Shown: piece by piece, positions 40,965 through 50,720 of the stretch | Layout of the letters: every line of letters starts with the position of its first letter | Position numbering within the stretch: the first letter of the stretch is position 1 | Notes under the pieces: generated by a model | Told to the model about the DNA's origin: nothing | Database searches by the model: none | The model's input: only the letters and a program-made list of their open reading frames with translations | Program-made: the position numbers and the translations under genes | NCBI RefSeq assembly: GCF_041260665.1 | Contig: NZ_JBGCCT010000007.1 | Coordinates: forward strand, 346,346-410,345 | Direction: 5' to 3' | Length of the DNA: 64,000 nucleotides | Source: Catenulispora sp. GP43 | GTDB taxonomy: Bacteria > Actinomycetota > Actinomycetes > Streptomycetales > Catenulisporaceae

Positions 40965-41014
40965 GGCGTCAGCTTAGCGGGGCCGGCGATCCGGACGATC
41001 TCGAAAGGGCGTTC

Positions 41015-41057
41015 GATAAGCGACAGTTGGTGAGCGGATAAGCCCTCTGCGTAGCTT
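41015..41057 (+). promoter_or_regulatory. SARP-type promoter/operator for the peptide/threonine aldolase operon
   Basis: GATAA at 41015 and 41037, 22 bp (two 11-bp turns) apart with GTTGG between. TAGCTT at 41052-41057, the best TAnnnT box seen in the cluster, begins 8 bp after the last heptamer. The start of transcription is predicted near 41064, 59 bp before ATG 41123. Confidence 0.65.
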
Positions 41058-41122
41058 CGCCACCGCCGGGCCGCCCACACCGAGGGGGATCCGGCGCCAT
41101 CTCTCACGAAGGGTGCCTTCTG

Positions 41123-41329
41123 ATGACCGCCATATCGCCCCGGGCCCGCCACTCGCGGATCGCGGCCGGCCTGTTCCTGCTCTCCACCGCCGCCGGAACC
41201 GCCGGAGTCGCCGCCACCGCGGTCGCCGCCGGGCCGGCCGCCGCGCCCGCGTCGCCGGCGCACGCCGTGCACTTCGCCGACCAGGCGCCGAACCCGACCG
41301 CCGCCCCGGGCAACACGGTGTGGGACTGA
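41123..41329 (+). CDS. small secreted peptide, possible cluster-linked precursor or signal peptide
   Basis: Protein of 68 residues: a basic start (SPRARHSR), a signal-like hydrophobic stretch (IAAGLFLLSTAAGTAGVAA), a predicted AxA cleavage region, then a short tail SPAHAVHFADQAPNPTAAP ending in GNTVWD. The stop is 10 bp before the threonine aldolase start, so the two are an operon under a cluster-type promoter. Roles to consider: a secreted signal, a surface peptide, or a scaffold for the LanB-like enzyme, whose PEARL relatives act on peptide C-termini. The signal-like N-terminus argues against a normal RiPP leader. Family not recognised. Confidence 0.65.
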   Translation: MTAISPRARHSRIAAGLFLLSTAAGTAGVAATAVAAGPAAAPASPAHAVHFADQAPNPTAAPGNTVWD

Positions 41330-41339
41330 CGGGCCGGCC

Positions 41340-42386
<1,047 letters not shown>

Positions 42387-42415
42387 CGGCGTAACCCCGC
42401 CAGCCCGCCAGCCCC

Positions 42416-45400
42416 CTAACTCCCCAACCCCGACTCCCCGCCCCCCACCTCCGCCAGCAGCGCGGCGATCTCCCCGGCCAGATCCCTGGCCTCGCTCACC
42501 GTCATCGCCGTGGCCACCGTCGCCGCCTGCCACCAGTCGCCCACCGCGCCGGAGGTGTCGCCGCGCTCGTCGCGGATGCGGCCGCGCAGCACCAGCGCCT
42601 GGGCCGAGGCCAGGCCGTCGCCGAGGGCCCGCACCGCGTGGTCGGCGTCGTCGGCGGCCTCGGCCAGGTTGCCGGCGGCCAGTTCGGCGCGCGCCAGGGT
42701 CAGGGCCGCGCGGCCGCCGAGGATGCGGTCGCCGACTGCTTCGGCGGCCTCCAGGGCATGGCGCAGCGCCTCCACCGCCGGGCCCGGGTGGCCGTCCTCG
42801 GCCTCGGTGGCGCCCAGGCCCATCAGGGCGTGGCACTCGCCGATGCGGTCGCCGGTCTCCCGGACCGCCGCCAGGACCTGGCGGTAGGCCGCGCGGGCCC
42901 GGTCCATGTCGTTGCGGTGCCGGTACATGTCGCCCAGGCGGAGCTGCACCTGCGCGGCCACCCGGCGGACGCCGGTCTCCGCGCAGATCAGCTCCGCGCG
43001 GGTGAGCAGGTCGAAGGCCGCGCCGTCGTGGCCGCGGGCCAGGTGCACCTGCGCGATGCTGTTCAGCACGTACGCCTCCGCGACGCGGTCGCCGACTTCG
43101 CGGAACGTGGCCAGCGCGTCGGTCCACCGGTCGAGGGCGCGGTCCAGGTGGCCCTCGCGGCGGTCCAGGACCGCGACGTTGCGCAGCACCAGCGCCGCGC
43201 CGTACCGGTCGTCCAGCTCCCGGTAGATGGCCGAGGCGCGGTCGAACTGTGCCCGGGCGCCGGCGTTGTCCTGCTCGAACATGTGCAGCGAGCCCAGCGA
43301 GTAGCGCATCGCCGCCTCGCCGCGGCGGTCGCCGGCCTGGCAGACCGCCTCCAGCGCGGTCTCGTGGGTCTCGCGCCAGTCGCCGTAGTAGGACCGGGCC
43401 TCGAACAGGGCGACCGAGGACATCGCCAGGCTCCACGCCTTGTCGGCCAGCCCGCGCGCGGCGGCCTGGCGCACCGCGGCCACCAGCGACAGCCGTTCGC
43501 GCTCGAACCAGGTCAGCGGGTCCTCGATCAGCGGGTCCACGGCGTCGCGCGGCAGCGGCCAGGTCGTGGCGCCGTCGGCGGGCAGCAGATGGTCGCCGGA
43601 GTACTCCCGCTCGTGCGCCAGCTTGGCCAGGAACAGGTGCGCTCCGATCAAGCGCTCCAGCGCCTGGTGCCGCTCGGCCGGCGGGTCCTCGGCCAGCAGC
43701 CGCTCCCGGGCGAAGGGGCGCACGATGTCGTGGAACCGGTACCGCGTCGGCGCGCCGTCAGGGCCCTGCTCGATGTCGATGAGGTAGGCCTCGGTCAGCT
43801 CCTCCAGCAGGTTCTCGGCATGGAAGACGTCGGCCTCCAGCAGCGGCGCCGCGACCCAGGCCGCGAAGTCCGGGCCGCCGAACAGCGCCAGGCGCCGGAA
43901 CAGCTGCCGCGCCTCGGCGGACAGCCCCGCGTAGGTGACCGAGATGCTGGCGCGCATCCCGACACCCTCGTGGTTCAGCTCGTCCAGCTGCCGTGACTCG
44001 TCGATCAGCCGGTCCACCAGCGCCCGCACGCTCCAGTGCGGCCGCGCCGCCAGCCGGGCCGCGACGATGCGCAGCGCCAGCGGCAGATGCCCGCACAGCC
44101 GGCACAGCTGCGCCACCGCCTCGGGCTCGGCCCGGATCCGCGCGGCGTCGGCGACCCTGCTCAGCAGCGCGACAGCGCTGTCGTCGCTGAACGTGCCGAC
44201 CTCCAGCCGCACCGCCGCCGGCACTCCGGTCAGCCGCCGCCGGCTGGTGACGATCACCGAGCAGCCCGGCCCGCCCGGCAGCAGCGGCTGCACCTGGTGC
44301 TCGGTCATCGCGTCGTCCAGCACCACCAGGACCCGCCGGTCGCCCAGCAGGTCCCGGTACATCTCGGCGCGCTCCTCCAGGCCCTCGGCCAGCAACGGCC
44401 CGGCGACGCCGAGCGCCCGCAGGAAGCGCTCCAGCACGTCGGCCGGCGCGACCGGCTGGTCGCCGTCCCGCAGGCGCGCGTAGAGCTGGCCGTCGGGATA
44501 GGCCTCGGCCAGCCGGTGCGCGACGTGCACCGCCAGCGTGGTCTTGCCGACGCCGCCCTGGCCGTAGAGCACGGTCACCGGCAGCACCGCCGGACCGTCG
44601 TCGACGGTGCGGACCACCGGCATCTCGGACACGATGCGCGCGATCGCCTTCGCCCGGCCGGTGAAATCCGGGATGGCCGGCGGCAGCAGCCGGGGGGTCG
44701 GCGGCGGGCGGACGCCGGCCCGGCGCGCGACCGCGGGGGAGGACGCGGCGGCGGTGGCTGACGTCGAAGGCTGCGATATCCCCGGAATCGTGGGAGCCAT
44801 GGGAGTCGCTGGAGTCGGTGTCGCCGATGGTGTTTCGGGCGGCGGTACGACCGCGGCGATGCCGCTCCCGGTCTCAGGCGCCGGAGTAGCCGCCGCCGTC
44901 CGCTCGTCGACCTCGCCGGTCAGGATCGCCTGATGCAGCCGCCGCAGCTCCGGACCGGGCTCGATCCCCAGCTCCTCCTTCAGTGTCCCGCGCGTCGCGC
45001 GGTACACCTCCAGAGCCTCGGCCTGCCGTCCGGCGCGGTACAGCGCGGTCATCAGCAGCAGCCGGAAGCGCTCGTTGAGCGGGTACTCGTGGCAGACCCG
45101 CACCAGCTCCCCGACCAGATCCCCCCGGGTACCGGCCTCCAGCTCGGCCTCCAGGCACACCTCCAGCACGTTCAGCCGGCGCTCGTTCAGGTGCGCGACG
45201 CTGTGCTGGACGACGTCCCCGACCACGTTGGCCAGCGCCGGCCCCCGCCACAGTGACAGGGCCCTGCGGAACTCGGCCGCGGCCTCGGCGACCCGGCCCC
45301 GGCCCAGCAGCGCGTGCCCGTCGGACGCGGCCTGCTCGAACACCCGCGCGTCCAGCACGTCCGTCCCGAGCCGGAACAGGTAGCCGGGATTGCGGGTCCG

Positions 45401-45637
45401 GATCCGCTCCGGGTCGCCGAGCAGCCGCCGCAGCGCCGAGACGCAGATCTGGATCTGCGCCCGCGCGGTGGCCGGCGGCCGGTCGCCCCAGACCGCGTCG
45501 ACGAGCCGCTCGACCGGGATGATGGTGTCCGGCTGGAGCAGGAACATGGCCATGACCGCTTGTTCCCGCAGTCCGCCGAGTCGGATCGGCGCCCCTTCGC
45601 CGATGATCTCCAGGGGCCCCAATACGCGGAAGTCCAT
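42416..45637 (-). CDS. AfsR-type SARP regulator (OmpR-like DNA-binding, BTAD, NB-ARC, TPR), candidate cluster activator
   Basis: Protein of 1073 residues from ATG 45637 (MDFRVLGPLEI). The N-terminal OmpR-type winged helix and BTAD region run to ~250 (VDAVWGDRPPATARAQIQIC, then LKEELGIEPGPELRRLHQAIL). NB-ARC ATPase ~340-620 has Walker A YGQGGVGKTTL and Walker B RVLVVLDDA; a Pro/Thr-rich linker precedes it. TPR repeats fill the C-terminus. SARPs bind direct repeats phased 11 or 22 bp with the last repeat 8 bp from the -10 box, which is the layout in front of the cluster genes. The gene ends 30 bp from the threonine aldolase (convergent). Confidence 0.93.
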   Translation of the reverse strand: MDFRVLGPLEIIGEGAPIRLGGLREQAVMAMFLLQPDTIIPVERLVDAVWGDRPPATARAQIQICVSALRRLLGDPERIRTRNPGYLFRLGTDVLDARVFEQAASDGHALLGRGRVAEAAAEFRRALSLWRGPALANVVGDVVQHSVAHLNERRLNVLEVCLEAELEAGTRGDLVGELVRVCHEYPLNERFRLLLMTALYRAGRQAEALEVYRATRGTLKEELGIEPGPELRRLHQAILTGEVDERTAAATPAPETGSGIAAVVPPPETPSATPTPATPMAPTIPGISQPSTSATAAASSPAVARRAGVRPPPTPRLLPPAIPDFTGRAKAIARIVSEMPVVRTVDDGPAVLPVTVLYGQGGVGKTTLAVHVAHRLAEAYPDGQLYARLRDGDQPVAPADVLERFLRALGVAGPLLAEGLEERAEMYRDLLGDRRVLVVLDDAMTEHQVQPLLPGGPGCSVIVTSRRRLTGVPAAVRLEVGTFSDDSAVALLSRVADAARIRAEPEAVAQLCRLCGHLPLALRIVAARLAARPHWSVRALVDRLIDESRQLDELNHEGVGMRASISVTYAGLSAEARQLFRRLALFGGPDFAAWVAAPLLEADVFHAENLLEELTEAYLIDIEQGPDGAPTRYRFHDIVRPFARERLLAEDPPAERHQALERLIGAHLFLAKLAHEREYSGDHLLPADGATTWPLPRDAVDPLIEDPLTWFERERLSLVAAVRQAAARGLADKAWSLAMSSVALFEARSYYGDWRETHETALEAVCQAGDRRGEAAMRYSLGSLHMFEQDNAGARAQFDRASAIYRELDDRYGAALVLRNVAVLDRREGHLDRALDRWTDALATFREVGDRVAEAYVLNSIAQVHLARGHDGAAFDLLTRAELICAETGVRRVAAQVQLRLGDMYRHRNDMDRARAAYRQVLAAVRETGDRIGECHALMGLGATEAEDGHPGPAVEALRHALEAAEAVGDRILGGRAALTLARAELAAGNLAEAADDADHAVRALGDGLASAQALVLRGRIRDERGDTSGAVGDWWQAATVATAMTVSEARDLAGEIAALLAEVGGGESGLGS

Positions 45638-46140
45638 ACCGCCACTGTCAGCATTCAAAGCAAGTCGACACTCTGTCTCTCCCAGGACCCGGTGGACCGC
45701 TGGAGCCGACCCCCTGGTGTTGCCACGTCGGACACCACTGCGCCTGATCGTGCCGACGGTGGCGCAGTGTGTCAAGAACATCAACTCTCGGATATCGCCC
45801 AGTTCGGGCTGGTCCCCGCAACCGGTTGCGGGCAGGCGAAGTGTGGTGTCGCGGAGTTCTGTGGATATGTCAGCCTTCTGCCTCGTCGAGCCGCGGCGGC
45901 CGGTTGCGGACACCGGGGCCGACTGGGCAGACAAGAAGCGAATCCGGCCACGGACGCCGGCGATGTTTAGCAAGGCGAAGTATATGGTCGGCGCGGTGGC
46001 CGCCGATATCCGCAGATGAGCGGTCCGTCCGCTTTGTCAGCGTGTTCCGGCCAAAAGTTCACCTTCTGCACAGTTCGCCGATACCGGCCAACGGGGGCAC
46101 GGGTAAGGGCCCTGTGTTACCGGGAGGAAAGGAACTTCTC
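45638..46140. other. 503-bp non-coding region between SARP and asparagine synthetase
   Basis: A divergent promoter region, less GC-rich than its flanks, with no convincing gene; in-frame extensions of both neighbours look like shadow translation. It holds a perfect 18-bp palindrome at 45815-45832 (centre CAACCGGTTG) and GGAGGAAAGG at 46122-46131 as ribosome-binding site of the synthetase. I found no 11-bp-phased GATAG-type repeat here, so neither flanking gene clearly belongs to that regulon. Confidence 0.55.
45815..45832. promoter_or_regulatory. perfect 18-bp palindrome, candidate operator
   Basis: The arm CCCGCAACC is followed directly by its exact reverse complement. It is ~180 bp upstream of the SARP start and ~310 bp upstream of the synthetase start. 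The binding protein is unknown. Confidence 0.45.
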
Positions 46141-47985
46141 ATGTGCGGAATCACCGGCTGGATCTCCTACGAGCGCGACCTGCGCGCCGAGGCGCACATC
46201 CTGGACGCGATGACGGCCACGATGGAGTGCCGCGGCCCCGACGACCGGGGCGCCTGGATCCAGGGCCCCGCCGGACTCGGGCACCGCCGGCTGGCCATCA
46301 TCGACCTGCCCGGCGGTCGGCAGCCGATGACCGCCGAGGCCGGCGGGGAGAGTGTCGTCATCGTCTACTCCGGCGAGACGTACAACTACACCGAGCTGCG
46401 CTCGGAGCTGGCCTCGCGCGGACACCGGTTCAGCACCGAGTCCGACACCGAGGTCGTGCTGCGCGGCTACATCGAATGGGGCGCGGCCGTCGCCGAGCGG
46501 CTGAACGGCATGTACGCCTTCGCGATCTGGGACGGCCGGGACGCCAAGCTGCGCCTGATCCGCGACCGCATGGGTATCAAGCCCCTGTATTACACGCCGA
46601 CGCCCGACGGGGTGCTGTTCGGCTCCGAGCCCAAGGCGATCCTGGCCAACCCGCTGTCCCGGCGCGCGGTCGGGATCGACGGGCTGCGCGAGCTGTTCGT
46701 GATGGTCAAGACCCCGGGGCACGCCTTCTGGGAGGGGATGCGCGAGGTCGAGCCGGGCACCGTGGTCACGGTCGGCCCCGAGGGCATACGCACCGAGGCC
46801 TACTGGACGCTGGAGACCCGCGAGCACACCGACGACCGGGACGCGAGCGTCGCGCATGTCAGGGATCTGCTGGAGGACATCGTGCGCCGCCAGCTCGTCG
46901 CGGACGTCCCGCGCTGCGTCCTGCTCTCCGGCGGCCTGGACTCCTCCACCCTCACCGCACTGTCGGCCCGGCAGCTGGCGGCCGACGGCCAGAAGATCCG
47001 CAGCTTCGCCGTCGACTTCGTCGGCCAGGCCAAGAACTTCGTGCCCGACCCGATACGCGCCGACCCCGACACCCCCTTCGTGCACGCGGTCGCCGAGCAC
47101 TCCGGCACCGTCCACCAGGACATCGTGCTGGACGCCGAGGCCCTCACCGACCTGGACGCCCGGCGCACCGTGATCCGGGCCCGCGACATGCCCGCCGGCT
47201 TCGGCGACATGGACACCTCCTTGTATCTGCTCTTCAAGGAGATCCGCGACCACTCCACGGTCGCCCTGTCCGGCGAGTCCGCCGACGAGGTGTTCGGCGG
47301 CTACCAGGACTTCTTCAACGAGGACGCCCGTCGCGGCGGCACCTTCCCCTGGCTGGTGAAGTACATCCAGAACTTCGGCGACGACATGGTCCTGCTGCGC
47401 CCGGAGCTGCGGGAGGCCTTGGACATGCAGACCTATATCAAGGACTGCTACGACACGGCGGTGGCGGGCATCGAGCGCCTGCCCGGCGAGAGCGACTTCG
47501 AGTACCGCATGCGCCGCGTCTGCCACCTGTACCTGACCCGCTTCGTCAGGGTCCTGCTGGACCGCAAGGACCGGCTGAGCATGGCCGTCGGCCTGGAGGT
47601 GCGGGTGCCGTTCTGCGACCACCGGCTCGTGGAGTACGTGTACAACGCGCCGTGGGCGATCAAGTCCTTCGACGGCCGGGAGAAGTCGCTGCTGCGCGAG
47701 GCGGCGGCCGACGCCCTGCCCCGCGCGGTCTACGACCGGGTGAAGAGCCCGTATCCGTCCACGCAGGACCCGCGGTACGCCATCGCGCTGCGCGCCCGCG
47801 TCGCCGACCTGCTGGCGCAGCCGGGGCACCGGGTGTTCGACTTCGTCGACGCCTCGGCGGTGCGCCGGATGGTCGACGACGCCGATCCGGGCATCATGCA
47901 GGCGGCGCGGCGGGGATTGGAGCGGACGCTGGATCTGGCGCTGTGGCTGGAGATGTACCGGCCTGAGGTGGCCTTGACTGTTTGA
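46141..47985 (+). CDS. glutamine-hydrolysing asparagine synthetase (AsnB-like)
   Basis: Protein of 614 residues starting MCGITGWISY, with Cys2 as glutaminase nucleophile. The amidotransferase core includes RGPDDRGAW and FNGE-like YSGETYNYTELR (the usual Asn is Ser). The synthetase half has the PP-loop LLSGGLDSSTLTAL and ALSGESADEVFGGY. It makes asparagine from aspartate, glutamine and ATP. GGAGGAAAGG precedes ATG 46141. Close to an NRPS with an Asn/Asp-like code it may supply the precursor, but it lacks the cluster-type operator and could be a housekeeping paralogue. Confidence 0.95.
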   Translation: MCGITGWISYERDLRAEAHILDAMTATMECRGPDDRGAWIQGPAGLGHRRLAIIDLPGGRQPMTAEAGGESVVIVYSGETYNYTELRSELASRGHRFSTESDTEVVLRGYIEWGAAVAERLNGMYAFAIWDGRDAKLRLIRDRMGIKPLYYTPTPDGVLFGSEPKAILANPLSRRAVGIDGLRELFVMVKTPGHAFWEGMREVEPGTVVTVGPEGIRTEAYWTLETREHTDDRDASVAHVRDLLEDIVRRQLVADVPRCVLLSGGLDSSTLTALSARQLAADGQKIRSFAVDFVGQAKNFVPDPIRADPDTPFVHAVAEHSGTVHQDIVLDAEALTDLDARRTVIRARDMPAGFGDMDTSLYLLFKEIRDHSTVALSGESADEVFGGYQDFFNEDARRGGTFPWLVKYIQNFGDDMVLLRPELREALDMQTYIKDCYDTAVAGIERLPGESDFEYRMRRVCHLYLTRFVRVLLDRKDRLSMAVGLEVRVPFCDHRLVEYVYNAPWAIKSFDGREKSLLREAAADALPRAVYDRVKSPYPSTQDPRYAIALRARVADLLAQPGHRVFDFVDASAVRRMVDDADPGIMQAARRGLERTLDLALWLEMYRPEVALTV

Positions 47986-48063
47986 GACGCGTTGACCCGG
48001 TACCGGTCCCGCAGTACCTTCACCCGAAGTTAACCACCTTTACTACAGTGATGCGGTGGCTTC

Positions 48064-49653
48064 ATGAGAGTACTGATGTTCCGTCGTGCCCGGCTGGCGT
48101 TGGTGGCGGCCTCTGTCGCACTCGGTATGACCGTGGTCGGCGCCGCCGGGGCTTCGTCCCCGGCGGCGGCCGCCGCCTCGTTCCCCAACGTCGTGGTCCC
48201 GGTGCCGGTGTCGGAGACCGCGAACGGCTCGACGTTCACCCTGGCTTCGTCGGCGACGTTGACGACCGATGACGCCAATGTCGGCGGCTATCTGGCCGGG
48301 ATCCTGAGGGCCTCGACCGGTTACGCGCTGCCGCTCGGCGTCGGTGCGACGACGCCTGGCACGATCGCGCTGTCCCTGTCCGGCGCGCCGGCGACGGTCG
48401 GAGCCGAGGGATATCAGCTCACGATCACCGGGGCGGCGGTTCGGGTTCAGGCGAACTCGGCCGCAGGCCTGTTCCACGGCGTGCAGACGTTCCTGCAACT
48501 GCTGCCGGGCCAGGTGATGAGCCCCACCCGCGTGACCTCGGTGGCCTGGAAGGCCACCGGCGGCACCATCGTGGACTACCCGCGCTACGGATACCGCGGC
48601 GCCATGCTGGACGTCGCGCGGCACTTCTTCACCGTTGCGCAGGTCGAGCACTACATCGACGAACTGGCGCTGTACAAGGTGAACTACCTGCATCTGCACC
48701 TGTCGGACGACCAGGGGTGGCGCATCGCGATCAACTCCTGGCCGAACCTGGCCGCGTACGGCGGCTCGACCGAGGTCGGCGGCGGCGCCGGCGGCTACTA
48801 CACGCAGGCCGACTACACGACGATCGTGAACTACGCCGCGTCGCGCTACATGACGGTGGTCCCGGAGATCGACACGCCGGGCCACACGAACGCCGCGCTC
48901 GCCTCGTACGCGTCGCTGAACTGCGACGGCGTCGCGCCGCCGCTCTACACCGGGACGGACGTCGGCTTCAGCTCGCTGTGCGTCTCGCTGCCGCTCACCT
49001 ACACGTTCCTGGACCAGGTCATCGGCGAGATCGCGGCCCTGACCCCGGGACCGTACATCCACATCGGCGGCGACGAGGCCAGTTCCACGACGCAGAGTGA
49101 CTACGTGTCCTTCATCAACCAGGTGCAGCAGATCGTCGCCAACCACGGCAAGGCGGTCATGGGCTGGCACAACATCGCCGCCGCGACCCTGGCCCCGTCC
49201 ACTGTCGCCCAGTTCTGGGACACGACGAAGTCGAACACCGCGCTGGCCGCCGCGGCTGCCAACGGCACGAAGATCATCATGTCCCCGGCGAACCACGCCT
49301 ACCTGGACATGAAGTACACGAGGAAGACGCCGCTGGGCCAGAACTGGGCCGGGTATGTAGATGTCAACGCGGCCTACGGCTGGGACCCGGGGAACTACCT
49401 GAGCGGCGTCAGCTCCTCGGCGATCGCCGGTGTCGAGGCGCCGCTGTGGTCCGAGACGCTGGTCACCTCCGCGAACATCGACTACATGGCCTTCCCGCGG
49501 CTGCCGGCCCTGATGGAGCTCGGCTGGTCGCCGGAATCCACCCACAGCCAGACGGCGTTCGACGCGCGGCTGGGGGCGCAGGGTCCGCGCTGGCATGCGA
49601 TGGGAGTGGACTACTACAAGTCGACGCAGGTCACGTGGCCGACCGGATCTTGA
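48064..49653 (+). CDS. secreted beta-N-acetylhexosaminidase (GH20)
   Basis: Protein of 529 residues with an N-terminal signal peptide (RRARLALVAASVALGMTVVG). An N-terminal GH20b-like domain runs to ~165, then the catalytic barrel: RGAMLDVARHFF, LHLHLSDDQGWRI, EIDTPGHTNAAL, YIHIGGDEA (catalytic Asp-Glu pair), WSETL. It removes terminal GlcNAc/GalNAc from chitin or peptidoglycan fragments. An AT-rich promoter-like stretch (TTAACCACC..TACAGT) lies at 48030-48051. It stands alone. Confidence 0.95.
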   Translation: MRVLMFRRARLALVAASVALGMTVVGAAGASSPAAAAASFPNVVVPVPVSETANGSTFTLASSATLTTDDANVGGYLAGILRASTGYALPLGVGATTPGTIALSLSGAPATVGAEGYQLTITGAAVRVQANSAAGLFHGVQTFLQLLPGQVMSPTRVTSVAWKATGGTIVDYPRYGYRGAMLDVARHFFTVAQVEHYIDELALYKVNYLHLHLSDDQGWRIAINSWPNLAAYGGSTEVGGGAGGYYTQADYTTIVNYAASRYMTVVPEIDTPGHTNAALASYASLNCDGVAPPLYTGTDVGFSSLCVSLPLTYTFLDQVIGEIAALTPGPYIHIGGDEASSTTQSDYVSFINQVQQIVANHGKAVMGWHNIAAATLAPSTVAQFWDTTKSNTALAAAAANGTKIIMSPANHAYLDMKYTRKTPLGQNWAGYVDVNAAYGWDPGNYLSGVSSSAIAGVEAPLWSETLVTSANIDYMAFPRLPALMELGWSPESTHSQTAFDARLGAQGPRWHAMGVDYYKSTQVTWPTGS

Positions 49654-49706
49654 CGGAGGCGTTGCTCTAGCATCAGTGGTTCGCCGTTGAGAAAGGCAGA
49701 CCCCTG

Positions 49707-50720
49707 ATGCCGGTCGAGATAGGTCCGTTCGATCCCAGCTCGGCCTCCAAGGCCGAGCTGGCCGAGTACTACGCGGTGTCGACGGCGGTCATGGCCGTCG
49801 ACCGTCCCGACGTCTCGCCGCTGACGCTGGCGGAGTTCGTCGAGGCGATCAAGCAGCCCCGAACGGTGCTGGGCCCGATCCGGCGCTGGGCGGCGCGGGA
49901 CGCGGGCCGCATCGTCGGGACCGTGTCGGTGACCCAGCCGGAGCACGAGAACCGGCACCTGACGATCGTGCAGGTCACCGTCCTGCCGGAACGGTGGCGC
50001 CAGGGCCTTGGCACAGCCTTGCTCCGGGGGGTGCTGCCCGACGTGCGCGCGGAGGGGCGCACCGTCGTCATGGGGTACGGCGTCAAAGCCGACGCCTCCG
50101 GCGAGGCGTGGGCCCGCAAGCTGGGCTTCGTCCGCACCCACGGTTACGTCAAGCAGACCTTGAAGCTCGCCGACGTGGACCCGGCGCTGTGGCAGTGTCC
50201 TGTCGCCGACGGGTTCCGGGTGGAGAGCTGGACCGGTGCGGCGCCGGAGGCGCTGCTCGTGGAGTATGCGCGCGCCCGCACGGCCATCACCGATGCCCCG
50301 ACCGGCGAGTCCACGCTGGAGTTCGAGGACTGGACGCCGGAGCGGGTCCGCACCCACGAAGCGGACCTGCGGACCCGCGGCGTCCTCAACCGCGTCACGG
50401 TGGCCGTCCACGAGGACAGCGGCCGGGTGGCGGGCTTGACCGAGCTCGAAGTGCCCGAAGGCGGCCGCCGCCGTGCCATCCAGCAGGACACCGCCGTCAT
50501 GGCGGACTTCCGCGGGCACGGCCTCGGCCTGGCCATCAAGGGCGCCACGCTGCGCTGGCTGACCACCGCCCACCCCGAGGTCGAGGAAATCCTCACCCAG
50601 ACCGCCCACGACAACGCCCCGATGATCCGTGTCAACCACGCCTTGGGCTACACCTCCACGGGGACCGCGGTGGAGCTCGAGGTCGGCGTCGCCGAGCTCG
50701 CCAAGCGGCTGGAGGCCTGA
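49707..50720 (+). CDS. double-GNAT acetyltransferase, copy 1
   Basis: Protein of 337 residues with two GNAT domains: the first has the acetyl-CoA loop PERWRQGLGTALL near residue 95, the second FRGHGLGLAIKGATLRW near residue 270. The two-domain layout resembles mycothiol-synthase/Eis-like GNATs of actinomycetes. Start ATG 49707 (MPVEIGPFDP). It overlaps the next gene by one base (TGATG) and is clearly its tandem duplicate. Substrate unknown. Confidence 0.85.
   Translation: MPVEIGPFDPSSASKAELAEYYAVSTAVMAVDRPDVSPLTLAEFVEAIKQPRTVLGPIRRWAARDAGRIVGTVSVTQPEHENRHLTIVQVTVLPERWRQGLGTALLRGVLPDVRAEGRTVVMGYGVKADASGEAWARKLGFVRTHGYVKQTLKLADVDPALWQCPVADGFRVESWTGAAPEALLVEYARARTAITDAPTGESTLEFEDWTPERVRTHEADLRTRGVLNRVTVAVHEDSGRVAGLTELEVPEGGRRRAIQQDTAVMADFRGHGLGLAIKGATLRWLTTAHPEVEEILTQTAHDNAPMIRVNHALGYTSTGTAVELEVGVAELAKRLEA

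Noticed and set aside
45638..45973. Apparent N-terminal extension of the SARP protein
   Set aside because: SARP proteins begin at the MDFRVLGPL-type start (45637); the upstream part is not protein-like.
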